A stretch of DNA of 64,000 nt from CAXMQZ01 sp963707075 (lineage in GTDB: Bacteria; Acidobacteriota; Thermoanaerobaculia; Multivoradales; JAHEKO01). Under the pieces are notes generated by a model, which searched no databases, was not told where the DNA came from, and saw only the letters and a program-made list of their open reading frames with translations. The stretch is taken from positions 806,001 through 870,000 of the forward strand of contig CAVPOX010000004.1 of NCBI GenBank assembly GCA_963707075.1. The letters are read 5' to 3'. Shown piece after piece: positions 35,609-46,046 of this stretch (positions are counted from its first letter, which is position 1; the number at the start of each line of letters is the position of its first letter). The position numbers were made by a program, and so were the translations under genes.

Positions 35609-38600
35609 CTAGTCAGAGCTTACAGGCCCGAAGAGGGGCTCCAGGTCAGCCCTCGTTCGGAGGCGCTCGTCACCGGCCTGCTGGAGCAGCTCATCGAGCA
35701 GCTCGGAGGATTGTCGCGAGTGGTCCTCGGCCGTGCTCGAGGCTCTGACTTTGTTAAGAGCATCGGCCAGCAGAGCGTGAGCGCGAGCCTGGAGATCGGG
35801 CGGCACCAGGTTCCGGCCATCCTTCAAGGCTCGTTGGAGCTCGTCCGTGCCTCTCTTGGCGTCGCCGCGTCCGAGTAGAGCTGCACCGAGGTGGATCGCC
35901 GTCTCCGCCGCCAGGACATTCAGCCCCAGAGCCTCCGCTTCAGCCTTCGAGGACTCGAGTAGGGGGACTGCTCGGTCGGCCTGACCGCCGGCGATCAGCG
36001 ACTCGGCCTGGTTGACCCTGGAGGTCAGCTCCCATAGTGGGTCCCCGCTGTCGGAAGCTACCTCGAGGGCCCGAGAGTAGGCCGTTGCGGCTGCCCCGTA
36101 GTCACCCCGGAAGTAGAGGCGGTCTCCCTCGATGTTGAGGGCTTGAGTCAGCAGCCAGGGGTCACCCCAATCTTCTGCGAGGGATAGGGCCTGCTCGACG
36201 ATGGGATCGGCCTCTTCCCGGTGATTCAGAAGGTTGAGAACCTCGCCGTTCCAGGCCAGTGCTTCCAGAAACCAGCCCGACTCGTCCTCTAATTCCCGGT
36301 AGGTCTCGACAGCATCCTGGACGGCGTCGAGGGCCGCGCGGTATCTGCCCTGCTGGACGAACACCCTGCTCATGTAAAGCGACTCGTAGGCAGCCCCGCC
36401 CTGGTCCCCGAGATCCCTCTGCAGCTCGAGCGATCGCAGGTAGTGGTCGAGAGCCTCCTGATAGCGGCCCATCGTGGCGAAGGTCTCACCCAGATTGTGC
36501 AGGGTGGTCGCTACTTCGACGGGTGCGTTGAGACGCTCGCGGATCTCGAGGGCCCGCTGGTAGTAGACCAGGGCATCATCGTACTTACCCTGCATGAAGT
36601 AGATTGCCCCGATGTTGTTGAGCGAGGCGCCCTGATTGAGCTCGTCGTTCATCTCGACCTGAATGCGGTGGGCCTGTCGGGCCAACTGCAGCGCCTCGTC
36701 GTAGTTGCCCAGGGTGCGCTCCATTTCGCCGAAGTTCATCAAGGTGATTCCGAGGCCGTTCTTGTCACCGATCTCCTCGTTGATCTCGATGGTGGACTGA
36801 TAGGCCGAGCGCGCCTCGTCCCAATTACCCATCAGTTCCTGGACCCAGGAGATTCCCCGCAGACTGGAGGCCATGCCCCGTTTGTCTCCCAGCTCCTGTT
36901 TGAGCGCCAGGGATTCCTGGTGGCTTTCGAGGGCATCCTCGAGCCGGTTGAGCTGCCGATATGTCGATCCGAGACTCTGCAGGGCATTGGCCTCGGCTTC
37001 CCGGTTGCCGAGCTGAATGGCCTGGCTGAGCGCTTGATTCAGCGGCTCGAGAGCTGCGCCCGCGTCCCCTTTGCCGGAGAGCGATCGGCCGCTCGCAAGA
37101 AGCGCCGCGAGATTCTGGGGGTCGGCCTCCAAAACCTTCTGGTAGCTCTCTTCGGCACGATCGAACAGACCCTCGCTCTCGTAGAGGACTCCAAGTGCGT
37201 AAAGGAGATCCGGATCGTTGGGCCGATAGCGCAGCAGGTTCTCGTAGGCAGTGATGCCTTTCTCGAGGTCACTGTTGATACGAGCGTCTTCGGCCAGAAT
37301 CACGTTGCGCTCCTGCGGCGGCAGGTCCTCGCTGAGTTCCAGGGCTCGCCTGGACGAAGCGACGGCCCGGTCGCCGTGACCGGTCAGAAAGCTCGCCGCG
37401 GCCAGCTTGGAGTGGGCGAGGGCGAATTCCGGGTCCTCGGCGACCGATGCTTCGAACTCGGTGACGGCGCCCAGATTGTTACCCTGCCTGATGAGCTCCA
37501 GTCCTTGTAGATAGTGGCGTATGGCTACCAGAGAGTCGGATGAAGGGCGCTGCACCTGGTCCTCGAGCGAGGCCAGTTGATCGGATGACAGCTCGAGATT
37601 CTCGCGGACGAGTCCAGCCAGCTCGCCCACGGCTTCTAGGAGCTCGCTCTCGTTGGCGGCTTCCACCTTGACGGGGGTGCGAATTTGCTGGGCGACATCT
37701 TCGACCGTGGCATCGATACGAATTTGATCGCCGAGCTTCACGAACTGGCCCCAGATCAGCTTGTCAGCATTGGCGTACTCGGCTATCTGCCGTCTGTCGG
37801 CGGCATCGAGCTCTTCGGTTCCGGAGAGGCCGAGGTCGCTGAGAATCTGGTGCATCCGGTCGGGGGAGACCGCACGGAGGTAGGCTGATTGGCCGACGTC
37901 GGTCAGCAGCATGTCGGCCAGCCCGGAGCTGAGCCAGCCAGTCGACTCATCGCCCGAAGTGTTGGTGAAGGGCAGGACTGCCAGCGACGTCACATCCTCG
38001 GGAGCGACGACGACCTGCTCCGGCACGTCGGGTGCGCCACGCGGTATTGCCTTGAATCCGACGATAGCGGCAACAATGGCGAGCAGGACACCGGCGGCGA
38101 TCAGCATCGGCTTCTTGCGCGAACGCCGCGGCAGGGCCTTCAGGTGGCGCATGGTCATGGCCATGGTGCCCGGGGTGCCGCCGCGGTAGATCTGGAGGTC
38201 ATGGACCAGTTCGCGCGCCGACTGGAAGCGCTTTTGCGGCTGGATCTCGAGACATCGGGCGATGACATCGCTGATGAAGCCCGGGATCTCGGAGTCGATC
38301 TCTCGCACCGATTTGGCCCGATCCTGGGTGCGTTTGTACATCGTTGCCATCGGCGAGTCGCCCTTGTAGGGCTTCTCCCCGGTCAGCAGCTCGAAGAAGA
38401 TCACTCCCAGGGCGAAGATGTCCGAGCGGGCGTCGGCCTGCTGGCCCTTCACCTGCTCGGGCGACATGTAGTCGGGGGTCCCCAGGACGGACCCCGTTTG
38501 GGTCATGCCGGTCACCTGGACCGAGCGGGCGATACCGAAGTCCATGACCACGACTCGGCCGTCGGGGCCGATCATGATGTTCTGGGGCTTGAGATCGCGG

Positions 38601-39373
38601 TGGACGACGCCCGCCTCGTGCGCCTCTTCGAGGGCGAAACAGACCTGCTCCATGATCTCCACCGCTTCCTCGACCGGGAACGGTCCCTTCTCCTTGAGAA
38701 TCTGGGTCAGATCCTTCCCATCGACGAACTCCATCGACAGGAACTTGATGCCCTCGGCCTGGCCGAGGTCGAAAATGCGAATGACGTTGCGGTGCGTAAC
38801 GTCGCGAGCGAGGATGATCTCCTGCTTGAAGCGCTGGAGGATCTCGGGATCGCTGGCGAGCTCCGGGCGGATGACCTTGAGCGCGACCATGCGGTCGAGC
38901 TCGACATCACGCGCCTTGTAGACCGCCCCCATACCTCCTCTGCCGAGCATTTGGAGGATTTCGTAACGGTTCCCCAGCGTACGACCAGACTCGAGGGTTC
39001 CCGTGGCCCCGAGTGTTCCTGTCGGAGGGGCGCCGGGCTCACTCCAGCCGCCGAAACTGGGGATCGAGGCGGGGCCGGGGCCCGTGGTCAGGATGGTCTC
39101 GTCCGACTCCTCGTCCTCAGCCTGCTCAGGCCCGGACGGGACAATGGTCTCGTCGATCTCGCGATCGCCTGCCGAGATCGGCCCCCTGGTGGCGAAGGTT
39201 TCGGTAATCTCCGTTGCCTGACCGTTGCCGTTGTCCGGACTCTCGACGCCAGTGTCCCCACCGTCTTCGGCCAATAGCATCACGGTTTCGTCGCTGGAAC
39301 CGAGATAGGTGTCGCATTCCGGACAGTAGTCCGAATCGCCCGTGATGGTGGCTTCACATCGGGGGCATTTCAC
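35609..39373 (-). CDS. Membrane Ser/Thr protein kinase with zinc ribbon, TolB-like and TPR domains
   Basis: This is a roughly 1,254-residue protein. A zinc ribbon (CPRC...CPEC) opens it, then an acidic/Thr-rich linker. The kinase domain at about 136-400 has GRGGMGAVYK, VALKVI, HRDLKPQN and DFG, so it looks active. A membrane helix lies near 418-436. Outside it, a TolB/FlgO-like domain (LAVLPFTNTSGDESTGWLSS) runs to about 590. Then about 12 TPR repeats reach the C-terminus. GTG at 39373 (MKCPRCEATI) is preferred because AGGGG sits nine bases upstream; GTG at 39382 is possible. The plan is common in Acidobacteria and Myxobacteria. Substrates are unknown. Confidence 0.9.
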   Translation of the reverse strand: MKCPRCEATITGDSDYCPECDTYLGSSDETVMLLAEDGGDTGVESPDNGNGQATEITETFATRGPISAGDREIDETIVPSGPEQAEDEESDETILTTGPGPASIPSFGGWSEPGAPPTGTLGATGTLESGRTLGNRYEILQMLGRGGMGAVYKARDVELDRMVALKVIRPELASDPEILQRFKQEIILARDVTHRNVIRIFDLGQAEGIKFLSMEFVDGKDLTQILKEKGPFPVEEAVEIMEQVCFALEEAHEAGVVHRDLKPQNIMIGPDGRVVVMDFGIARSVQVTGMTQTGSVLGTPDYMSPEQVKGQQADARSDIFALGVIFFELLTGEKPYKGDSPMATMYKRTQDRAKSVREIDSEIPGFISDVIARCLEIQPQKRFQSARELVHDLQIYRGGTPGTMAMTMRHLKALPRRSRKKPMLIAAGVLLAIVAAIVGFKAIPRGAPDVPEQVVVAPEDVTSLAVLPFTNTSGDESTGWLSSGLADMLLTDVGQSAYLRAVSPDRMHQILSDLGLSGTEELDAADRRQIAEYANADKLIWGQFVKLGDQIRIDATVEDVAQQIRTPVKVEAANESELLEAVGELAGLVRENLELSSDQLASLEDQVQRPSSDSLVAIRHYLQGLELIRQGNNLGAVTEFEASVAEDPEFALAHSKLAAASFLTGHGDRAVASSRRALELSEDLPPQERNVILAEDARINSDLEKGITAYENLLRYRPNDPDLLYALGVLYESEGLFDRAEESYQKVLEADPQNLAALLASGRSLSGKGDAGAALEPLNQALSQAIQLGNREAEANALQSLGSTYRQLNRLEDALESHQESLALKQELGDKRGMASSLRGISWVQELMGNWDEARSAYQSTIEINEEIGDKNGLGITLMNFGEMERTLGNYDEALQLARQAHRIQVEMNDELNQGASLNNIGAIYFMQGKYDDALVYYQRALEIRERLNAPVEVATTLHNLGETFATMGRYQEALDHYLRSLELQRDLGDQGGAAYESLYMSRVFVQQGRYRAALDAVQDAVETYRELEDESGWFLEALAWNGEVLNLLNHREEADPIVEQALSLAEDWGDPWLLTQALNIEGDRLYFRGDYGAAATAYSRALEVASDSGDPLWELTSRVNQAESLIAGGQADRAVPLLESSKAEAEALGLNVLAAETAIHLGAALLGRGDAKRGTDELQRALKDGRNLVPPDLQARAHALLADALNKVRASSTAEDHSRQSSELLDELLQQAGDERLRTRADLEPLFGPVSSD

Positions 39374-39496
39374 GTCTTGCACCCCTGATGATCATTGACA
39401 TATTTCCCTGCAGAGAGACGCTTTCCAGTCTAGCACGCAGGCTCCGTCGACATTTGAGACAATGTGCTCCCCATTAGAGACCGGAGGAGCAAGATC

Positions 39497-40888
<1,392 letters not shown>

Positions 40889-40974
40889 CTCGGCCCGCGA
40901 AACACCCAGGATAGTCGATGGTCGGTCGGTTCCTGACAACTCCTGTCCTCGCTTTCCCATAGGATTCGCCGTTG

Positions 40975-42054
40975 ATGGCGACGGATCCAACCCGCCGTAT
41001 TCTGCACTGCGACATGGATTGCTTCTATGCGGCAGTCCACATGCGGGATGACCCTTCACTCCACGGCAAGCCGGTGGTGATCGGTGGTAGCCCCGAGGGG
41101 CGAGGTGTCGTGGCGGCGGCCAGTTACGAGGCGCGGGCGTTTGGCATCCACTCGGCGCAGCCGGCAGCGCGAGCCGTCCGACTCTGTCCCGATCTGGTCT
41201 TCATCAAGTCCGACTTCAAGCGCTATCGCGAGGAGTCGGCCAGAGTCTTCGAGATCTTCAAGCGCTTCACGTCGGAGGTCCAGCCGGTTTCCATCGACGA
41301 GGCGTATCTCGATGTCACCGACGAGATCGGGCCTTGGGGCAGTGCGACGGCGCTTGCCAGGGAGATCAAGCTCCGAGTCCGTGAGGAGAGGGGGTTGACT
41401 GTCAGTATCGGCGTTGGACCCAACAAGCTGATTGCCAAGATCGCCTCCGATTTCGACAAGCCCGACGGGCTGACCGTCGTGCCGCCGAGACGAGTCCAGG
41501 CGTTTCTGGATCCCCTTTCGGTCAGAGCGCTGCCAGGTGTCGGCCCCGCAACTGAGAAACGGATGAAGAAGGCCGGGATCACAACGGTCGCCGATCTGCG
41601 GGCTCTCCCGCTGGATCACCTCATCTCTCGATTCGGCAGATCCGGTACCTGGCTCTACAACTGTGCCCGTGGCATCGATGAGAGGCCGGTCAGGGTGCGC
41701 CGCAGCCGCAAGAGCCTGAGCCACGAGCGAACCTATGCCCAGGATCTCAGGACCCTGGAACAAATGGACGAGCAGCTCGAGAGTCTGGGTCAGCGGGTGG
41801 CTGCTGATCTCGAAAGGAAGAGGTTGTCGGCCTGCACCATCTCGGTCAAAGTGCGCTACGGCGACTTCACGACCCTGACACGCTCCTTCACCCTGGCGGG
41901 GCCGACGTGTGATCCGGATACCATCGCCATGAAGGCGAAGTTCCTGCTGCGGCGAACCGAAGCCGGCAAACGTCATGTCCGGCTGCTCGGTGTCTCAGCC
42001 TCGAATCTGGTCCACGGCAGCGTCTCGCAACTCGAGCTTTTCCGATCCGACTGA
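40975..42054 (+). CDS. dinB: DNA polymerase IV (Y-family, translesion)
   Basis: This 359-residue error-prone polymerase has the catalytic motifs RILHCDMDCFYAAVHMRD (Mg-binding Asp) and QPVSIDEAYLDVTD (Asp/Glu pair). A helix-hairpin-helix thumb segment LPGVGPATEKRMKKAGI follows, then the little-finger domain. The ATG at 40975 directly follows an in-frame TTG. The protein lacks an obvious C-terminal beta-clamp peptide beyond QLELFRSD, which itself resembles the QLxLF clamp motif. Such enzymes are typically damage-induced; no clear LexA box was recognised upstream. Confidence 0.95.
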   Translation: MATDPTRRILHCDMDCFYAAVHMRDDPSLHGKPVVIGGSPEGRGVVAAASYEARAFGIHSAQPAARAVRLCPDLVFIKSDFKRYREESARVFEIFKRFTSEVQPVSIDEAYLDVTDEIGPWGSATALAREIKLRVREERGLTVSIGVGPNKLIAKIASDFDKPDGLTVVPPRRVQAFLDPLSVRALPGVGPATEKRMKKAGITTVADLRALPLDHLISRFGRSGTWLYNCARGIDERPVRVRRSRKSLSHERTYAQDLRTLEQMDEQLESLGQRVAADLERKRLSACTISVKVRYGDFTTLTRSFTLAGPTCDPDTIAMKAKFLLRRTEAGKRHVRLLGVSASNLVHGSVSQLELFRSD

Positions 42055-42094
42055 GCAGCACGATCGTTGGTCTCCTCGGATGTGTGAGGAGTGA

Positions 42095-42255
42095 AAGCGT
42101 TCGGGGTGCCCTGCAGGGTACCGGCTCGGGCTGAGAGGACTTTGAGAGAGAGGCCCTCGCCTCCGGTCTCCAGCGCACCGGACCTTCTGAGGACTTCCCA
42201 GATCCTCTGGATGTGCTCGTCGACAGGCACCACTGTCAGGGCACCCCGAACGCTT
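42095..42255. repeat. 161-bp element bounded by a perfect 19-bp inverted repeat
   Basis: AAGCGTTCGGGGTGCCCTG (42095-42113) and its exact reverse complement (42237-42255) close a 161-bp stretch. Inside, CCGGT/ACCGG and other short stems can form. No target-site duplication flanks it and no transposase is near. It could be the closing stem of a structured RNA or the remnant of a small mobile element. The direction of transcription is not known. Confidence 0.6.
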
Positions 42256-42295
42256 GTAACCGTCGCGCGTGGGCCTCGTCGATGAGGGGTGGGAT

Positions 42296-42317
42296 CGGCC
42301 GGCACAGGGACCGGCCG
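42296..42317. terminator. Strong hairpin in the 42-kb non-coding region
   Basis: CGGCCGG pairs with CCGGCCG around eight bases. On the plus strand a loosely T-containing stretch ending CGTTTT follows about 15 bases later. It may end a transcript from the element just upstream. Confidence 0.4.
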
Positions 42318-42356
42318 CTTCAAGCTCGCTTCGTTTTGCATTGTTCCGCGCTGGGT

Positions 42357-42520
42357 GAGGGTCGTTGAGGGTGGTCCCAGGACGGGTCTCTCGACAAGCG
42401 CTTCCACCCGATCTCAACAGGCCCCCAGCAGTCCGGCGCGCCGGAGAGCGAGGGAGCGCCGTTCCCCCGCATTCCCCATAGCGCGAACCGTGCCCTCCGG
42501 GACCACCCACAGCGACCCTC
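42357..42520. ncRNA. Candidate structured RNA of about 164 nt
   Basis: GAGGGTCG-TTGA-GGGTGGTCCC (42357-42378) can pair with GGGACCACCC-ACAG-CGACCCTC (42499-42520). This gives an 8-bp and a 10-bp helix around a symmetric 4x4 internal loop. The 120-nt interior has further complementarity (ACGG/CCGT, GCGCT/AGCGC, CCGGCGCGCCGG). Overall shape and length are reminiscent of 6S RNA, but I cannot confirm that class, and signature motifs of RNase P, SRP RNA and tmRNA were not found. Strand is undetermined. Confidence 0.35.
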
Positions 42521-42566
42521 CATATCTCCAACTGTGCCAGGCGCTACGAGATGGCGGGTCGGCGAG

Positions 42567-42941
42567 CTAACGCGATCTCCATCTTTCGATTTCGCGGCGC
42601 TCCTTCTTGGTGGGGCGGCCAGCACCGGGTTCGCGACGAGCGGGGGTGCGGCGGGTCACGCGGAGCCAGGGATCGGGCTCGGGCCTCGGCGGGCTCAAGT
42701 CCTCGAAAAGCCTGGCCGCCTCGGCTTTGGGTAGAGGTTTGTCGCGAAGCTCCTGGACCACCAGCACACGGGTCCAGTCGCGAATCTCCACCTCGATCTT
42801 GTCGCCCACAGCGACCTGCCGATGCGGTTTGACGGTCTGACCGTTGACCCTGACCCGACTCAGGTTGCAGGCACGCGTCGCCTGACTGCGGGTCTTGAAG
42901 ACGCGTGCCACCTGTAACCACTTGTCGAGTCGAACCTGCAT
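42567..42941 (-). CDS. hslR: S4-domain RNA-binding protein, Hsp15-like
   Basis: This 124-residue protein begins MQVRLDKWLQVARVFKTRSQA, a textbook S4 domain, continuing NLSRVRVNGQTVKPHRQVAVGDKIEVE. A basic C-terminus (GRPTKKERREIERWRSR) follows. E. coli Hsp15 (133 residues) rescues 50S subunits carrying nascent chains. ATG at 42941 is the family start; a longer frame upstream lacks sense. The ribosome site is weak. It diverges from the K+ channel gene with only 27 bases between starts. Confidence 0.88.
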   Translation of the reverse strand: MQVRLDKWLQVARVFKTRSQATRACNLSRVRVNGQTVKPHRQVAVGDKIEVEIRDWTRVLVVQELRDKPLPKAEAARLFEDLSPPRPEPDPWLRVTRRTPARREPGAGRPTKKERREIERWRSR

Positions 42942-42968
42942 GGGACGAGTGTAGCCGAAGCCGGTACA

Positions 42969-44633
42969 ATGCGACGCATGCTGAAGTCGCAGAGACGTCT
43001 GTTGGCGATGGTGGCAGGCTTGGCTGTCCTCCTGGTCGTCGCGGCCCTCCTCTACATGATTGGCATGGCGCACTTCGAGGGCGAAGAGCGGGGATTCTGG
43101 CGCTCGTTGGAGTTTGCGGCAGAAACGCTTTCAACCACCGGCTACGGTGCCGACGAGACCTGGCAGAGCCCGGTCATGGTCCTCTTCGTGGTTCTGCTGC
43201 AGTTTCTCGGCGTTTTCCTGATTTTCCTGATCTTCCCGGTCTATTTGATTCCTTTCCTCGAAGAGCGCTTCGAGGTACGTCTGCCCAAGGAGGTGCCCGA
43301 CCTCTCGGATCACGTGATCATCTATCGCTACGGACCGGGAGTCGCCACGCTTCTGGAGGAGCTGAAGAGCGCGGGTGTCGAAACCGTCATCATCGAGCCC
43401 GACGAACCGACGGCGCGTCGTCTGATTGAACGGGGATTCCGGGTGCTTCACGATTCCCTCGACGAGGGCGCGTTGAAGAAGGTGAGTCTCGATCGAGCCC
43501 GCTCCCTGATCGCCAACAGCACCGATGACGAGGACGCGGCGGTTATCCTCGGTGCCCGACAGCTGGGGTACCAAGGGGATGCCGTCGCCCTGGTCGAGGA
43601 GCCCTTTCATCGCCAACCGATCATGTTGGCCGGTGCCACCGCTACCTACACACCCAACCACATGCTTGGAGCGGCGCTCGCTGCCCGGGCGAGTCAGCGG
43701 GTGAGCCCACGTGTCGCCAACGTCCAGCAGCTCGGCCAGAAGCTGCAGGTCAGCGAAGTGCGGATTCCTCGCGGCAGCAGTCTGGTCGGCAAGACACTGG
43801 CTGAAGCTGGTCTCGGCCAACGCACAGGAGTGAGCGTCATTGGACAATGGGTCGCGGGGAAGCTGATCACGCCGCCGACCGCCGGGATGCGGCTCGAGGC
43901 AGATGGCATCCTGGTTCTGGTGGGGAGTGCTGAGAGTGTGCAGAAGTTCGAGAGGGTCTGCGACGACGCGATGCTCCTGAGGCGCCAGGGACCCTTCGTG
44001 GTCGCCGGTCATGGTGAGGTTGGCCGCAAGGTAGTGCAACTCTTGACCGACGTCGGTGAAGAGGTCGTGGTGATCGATCGCCGGGATGCCGAGGGAGTCA
44101 CTCTCGTCGGCGACGCCCTCGATTCGAGAATTCTCGAGGAGTCCGGGTTGATCAACGCGCAGGCCGTCATCATGGCCCTGGATACCGATAGCGCGACCAT
44201 GTTTGCCACGGTGATGGCCAAGGACCTGGCGCCGGAGGTGCCGGTGATCGCACGCGTCAATCGAGCCGAGAACGTGGAGAGGATTCATCGCGCAGGCGCC
44301 GATTTTGCTCTTTCCATCAGTCAGGTGTCGGGGCAGATTCTGGCGCGACGCCTACTGGGTGAAGAGACCGTCTCCATTGATCCGCAGCTCAAGGTCCTGC
44401 GAGTCAATGCCTCGGGCCTGGAGGGCAAGCACCCGTCACAGCTGAGGATCCGCGAAGTGACAGGATGCTCTGTTGTCGCCGTGGAGCGAGGAGAGATCCT
44501 CTTGACCGACTTCGATCCAGATTTTCGATTCGAAACCAGGGACGCGATCTACCTCTGTGGCAGCAGCAAAGCGACACGGGCCTTTCTGGATACTTATCCG
44601 TCGACCGGCGAACCCTCAAGCTCCCCGGCGTAG
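42969..44633 (+). CDS. K+ channel-type protein with two RCK/TrkA modules
   Basis: This 554-residue inner-membrane protein has two helices flanking a pore loop with the selectivity filter STTGYGAD. Then come two tandem RCK units. The first RCK-N (about 112-225) lacks an intact GxGxxG: it reads IYRYGPGVATLLEELK. It is followed by a TrkA-C domain (RIPRGSSLVGKTLAEAGLG). The second RCK-N begins FVVAGHGEVGRKVVQLL with a proper nucleotide motif, and a second TrkA-C follows. The plan matches GsuK-like, ligand-gated channels of Geobacter and relatives. ATG at 42969 or 42978 may start it; a TACAAT overlaps this region. The last 18 bases overlap the convergent gene. Confidence 0.88.
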   Translation: MRRMLKSQRRLLAMVAGLAVLLVVAALLYMIGMAHFEGEERGFWRSLEFAAETLSTTGYGADETWQSPVMVLFVVLLQFLGVFLIFLIFPVYLIPFLEERFEVRLPKEVPDLSDHVIIYRYGPGVATLLEELKSAGVETVIIEPDEPTARRLIERGFRVLHDSLDEGALKKVSLDRARSLIANSTDDEDAAVILGARQLGYQGDAVALVEEPFHRQPIMLAGATATYTPNHMLGAALAARASQRVSPRVANVQQLGQKLQVSEVRIPRGSSLVGKTLAEAGLGQRTGVSVIGQWVAGKLITPPTAGMRLEADGILVLVGSAESVQKFERVCDDAMLLRRQGPFVVAGHGEVGRKVVQLLTDVGEEVVVIDRRDAEGVTLVGDALDSRILEESGLINAQAVIMALDTDSATMFATVMAKDLAPEVPVIARVNRAENVERIHRAGADFALSISQVSGQILARRLLGEETVSIDPQLKVLRVNASGLEGKHPSQLRIREVTGCSVVAVERGEILLTDFDPDFRFETRDAIYLCGSSKATRAFLDTYPSTGEPSSSPA

Positions 44634-44924
44634 ACTCTCGATTTTTTGGTCCCGCTGGTCCTCGAGGCGGCGTCGATCCGCGGCGTACTCCTCGCGGGCG
44701 GTCATCTGGTCCGCAGGGTCGGGGCTGGCTTTGAGCCGATCCTGGAGGAGAATCTCGAGCTTGGCGAGCTCGGCTTCCGAGCGCTGGCGTAGCTCGGCAA
44801 TCTGCTCCTGGATCGCTGGATCCAGACCCCCTTCCCTGGGGCGTTCGATACCCTGCTCGTCGAGGCGCTCCAGGGCCAGCTCCCAGGCGGATTTCATTCT
44901 CGCTGATTTATCACCGTCGGACAT
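44616..44924 (-). CDS. Small coiled-coil protein of unknown function
   Basis: This 102-residue, charged protein has long predicted helices (IQEQIAELRQRSEAELAKLEILLQDRL and YAADRRRLEDQRDQKIESLRR). It starts MSDGDKSARMKSAWELALERLDEQG, a pattern seen in small hypothetical proteins of several Gram-negative groups. No family name is certain. Its 3' end overlaps the end of the K+ channel gene by 18 bases. No ribosome site stands out. Confidence 0.65.
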   Translation of the reverse strand: MSDGDKSARMKSAWELALERLDEQGIERPREGGLDPAIQEQIAELRQRSEAELAKLEILLQDRLKASPDPADQMTAREEYAADRRRLEDQRDQKIESLRRGA

Positions 44925-45068
44925 GACCGCAGATTATCAGAGGTGGATTCGCCGCGTTGCGAAGGCTTCGACTAGCCATAGAGAGGAAGAATTTGTTATA
45001 AGCACTATCCGCATTTTTGGTCGACGAGACCGCAGCCGATCGGTTGTGCGTTCCATGAGGGACAAGGA

Positions 45069-46046
45069 ATGATCGAAGCACGAAATCTGACCCGCCGATA
45101 CGGTGATTTTGCCGCTGTCCAGGGGGTGTCCTTCACCGTCAACGAGGGTGAGATCGTGGGCATGCTGGGTCCCAATGGCGCGGGCAAGACCACCACCTTG
45201 CGAATGATTACGGGATTCCTGCCGCCCACCGACGGTGAGTTGACGGTAGGAGGCAAAGATCTGTTCACCGAGCCGGTAGCGGTGCGGCGAGAGGTGGGGT
45301 ATCTGCCGGAAAACGTCGCGCTCTATCCGGAGATGCGGGTTTCGGAGTACCTGCGCTATCGCGCGATGTTGGAGGGTATGCGCCGGGCCGATTCCCGCGA
45401 GCGGATTCCCGAAGTGGTGAGCAGCTGCATTCTGGAGGAGGTCAAAGACCAGATCATCGGGACCCTTTCCAAGGGATATCGACAGAGAGTCGGTCTTGCG
45501 GCCGCGATCCTGCACGATCCACAGGTTCTGGTTCTGGATGAGCCCACGGTGGGGCTCGACCCCAAGCAGATCATCGCCATTCGCGACCTGATTCGTGAAT
45601 TGGGTAAGGAGCAGACTCTGCTCATCTCCAGCCACATCCTGCCTGAAGTCGAACTGCTGTGCGATCGCGTCATCATCATCGATCGCGGCCGTATCGTGGC
45701 CGAGGGTACGCCGCAGAATCTGCGGGATAGCTGGCTGGGAAACACCCAGGTGAAGCTCGAGCTCAAGGAGGATCCTGCCAACGCAGTCGAGGTGCTGTCG
45801 TCGCTCGGCGGGGTCAAAGAGGTCACGAAGACGGGCGAGGGGCTCTACAGCCTCGAGTGCTGGCCCCAGAACGACCCCCGCGAGAGGGTGTTCCGGGCCG
45901 CTGTTGAACAGAACTGGATTCTCCTGGAGATGACTGAGGAACGGGCTTCGCTCGAGGATATCTTCGTCCGGCTGACCACGCAGGAGCAGGAGACCAGCTC
46001 GATCGACGAGGTGTCTGTGGAGCCCGCAGTGGAGGAGACGCCATGA
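45069..46046 (+). CDS. ABC transporter ATP-binding protein, GldA/ABC-2 type
   Basis: This 325-residue ATPase has Walker A GPNGAGKTTT, the signature LSKGYRQRVGLAAAILH and Walker B VLVLDEPTVGLD. It has the long C-terminal extension of the ABC-2 exporter class. AAGGA precedes the ATG at 45069. The next gene starts inside its stop (ATGA). It is first in a four-gene operon (ATPase, permease, GldG-like, DUF4340) that is a common unit in Acidobacteria and Deltaproteobacteria. The substrate is unknown; in Bacteroidetes relatives serve gliding. Confidence 0.95.
   Translation: MIEARNLTRRYGDFAAVQGVSFTVNEGEIVGMLGPNGAGKTTTLRMITGFLPPTDGELTVGGKDLFTEPVAVRREVGYLPENVALYPEMRVSEYLRYRAMLEGMRRADSRERIPEVVSSCILEEVKDQIIGTLSKGYRQRVGLAAAILHDPQVLVLDEPTVGLDPKQIIAIRDLIRELGKEQTLLISSHILPEVELLCDRVIIIDRGRIVAEGTPQNLRDSWLGNTQVKLELKEDPANAVEVLSSLGGVKEVTKTGEGLYSLECWPQNDPRERVFRAAVEQNWILLEMTEERASLEDIFVRLTTQEQETSSIDEVSVEPAVEETP

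Noticed and set aside
37889..39277. Long open frame antisense to the kinase gene
   Set aside because: The sense strand encodes all kinase motifs; the antisense product has no domain or ribosome site.
42095..42255. MITE-type transposon
   Set aside because: Terminal inverted repeats are present but there is no flanking target duplication and no cognate transposase; kept only as a repeat.
41973..42407. Minus-strand 144-residue open frame across the dinB end and the inverted-repeat element
   Set aside because: It overlaps dinB, spans both arms of the 19-bp inverted repeat, has no ribosome site and matches nothing I recognise.
42357..42520. RNase P, SRP or tmRNA gene
   Set aside because: The conserved motifs of each class (GAGGAAAGUCC, GGAAGGAAGCAGCC, tRNA-like 3' end) are not there.
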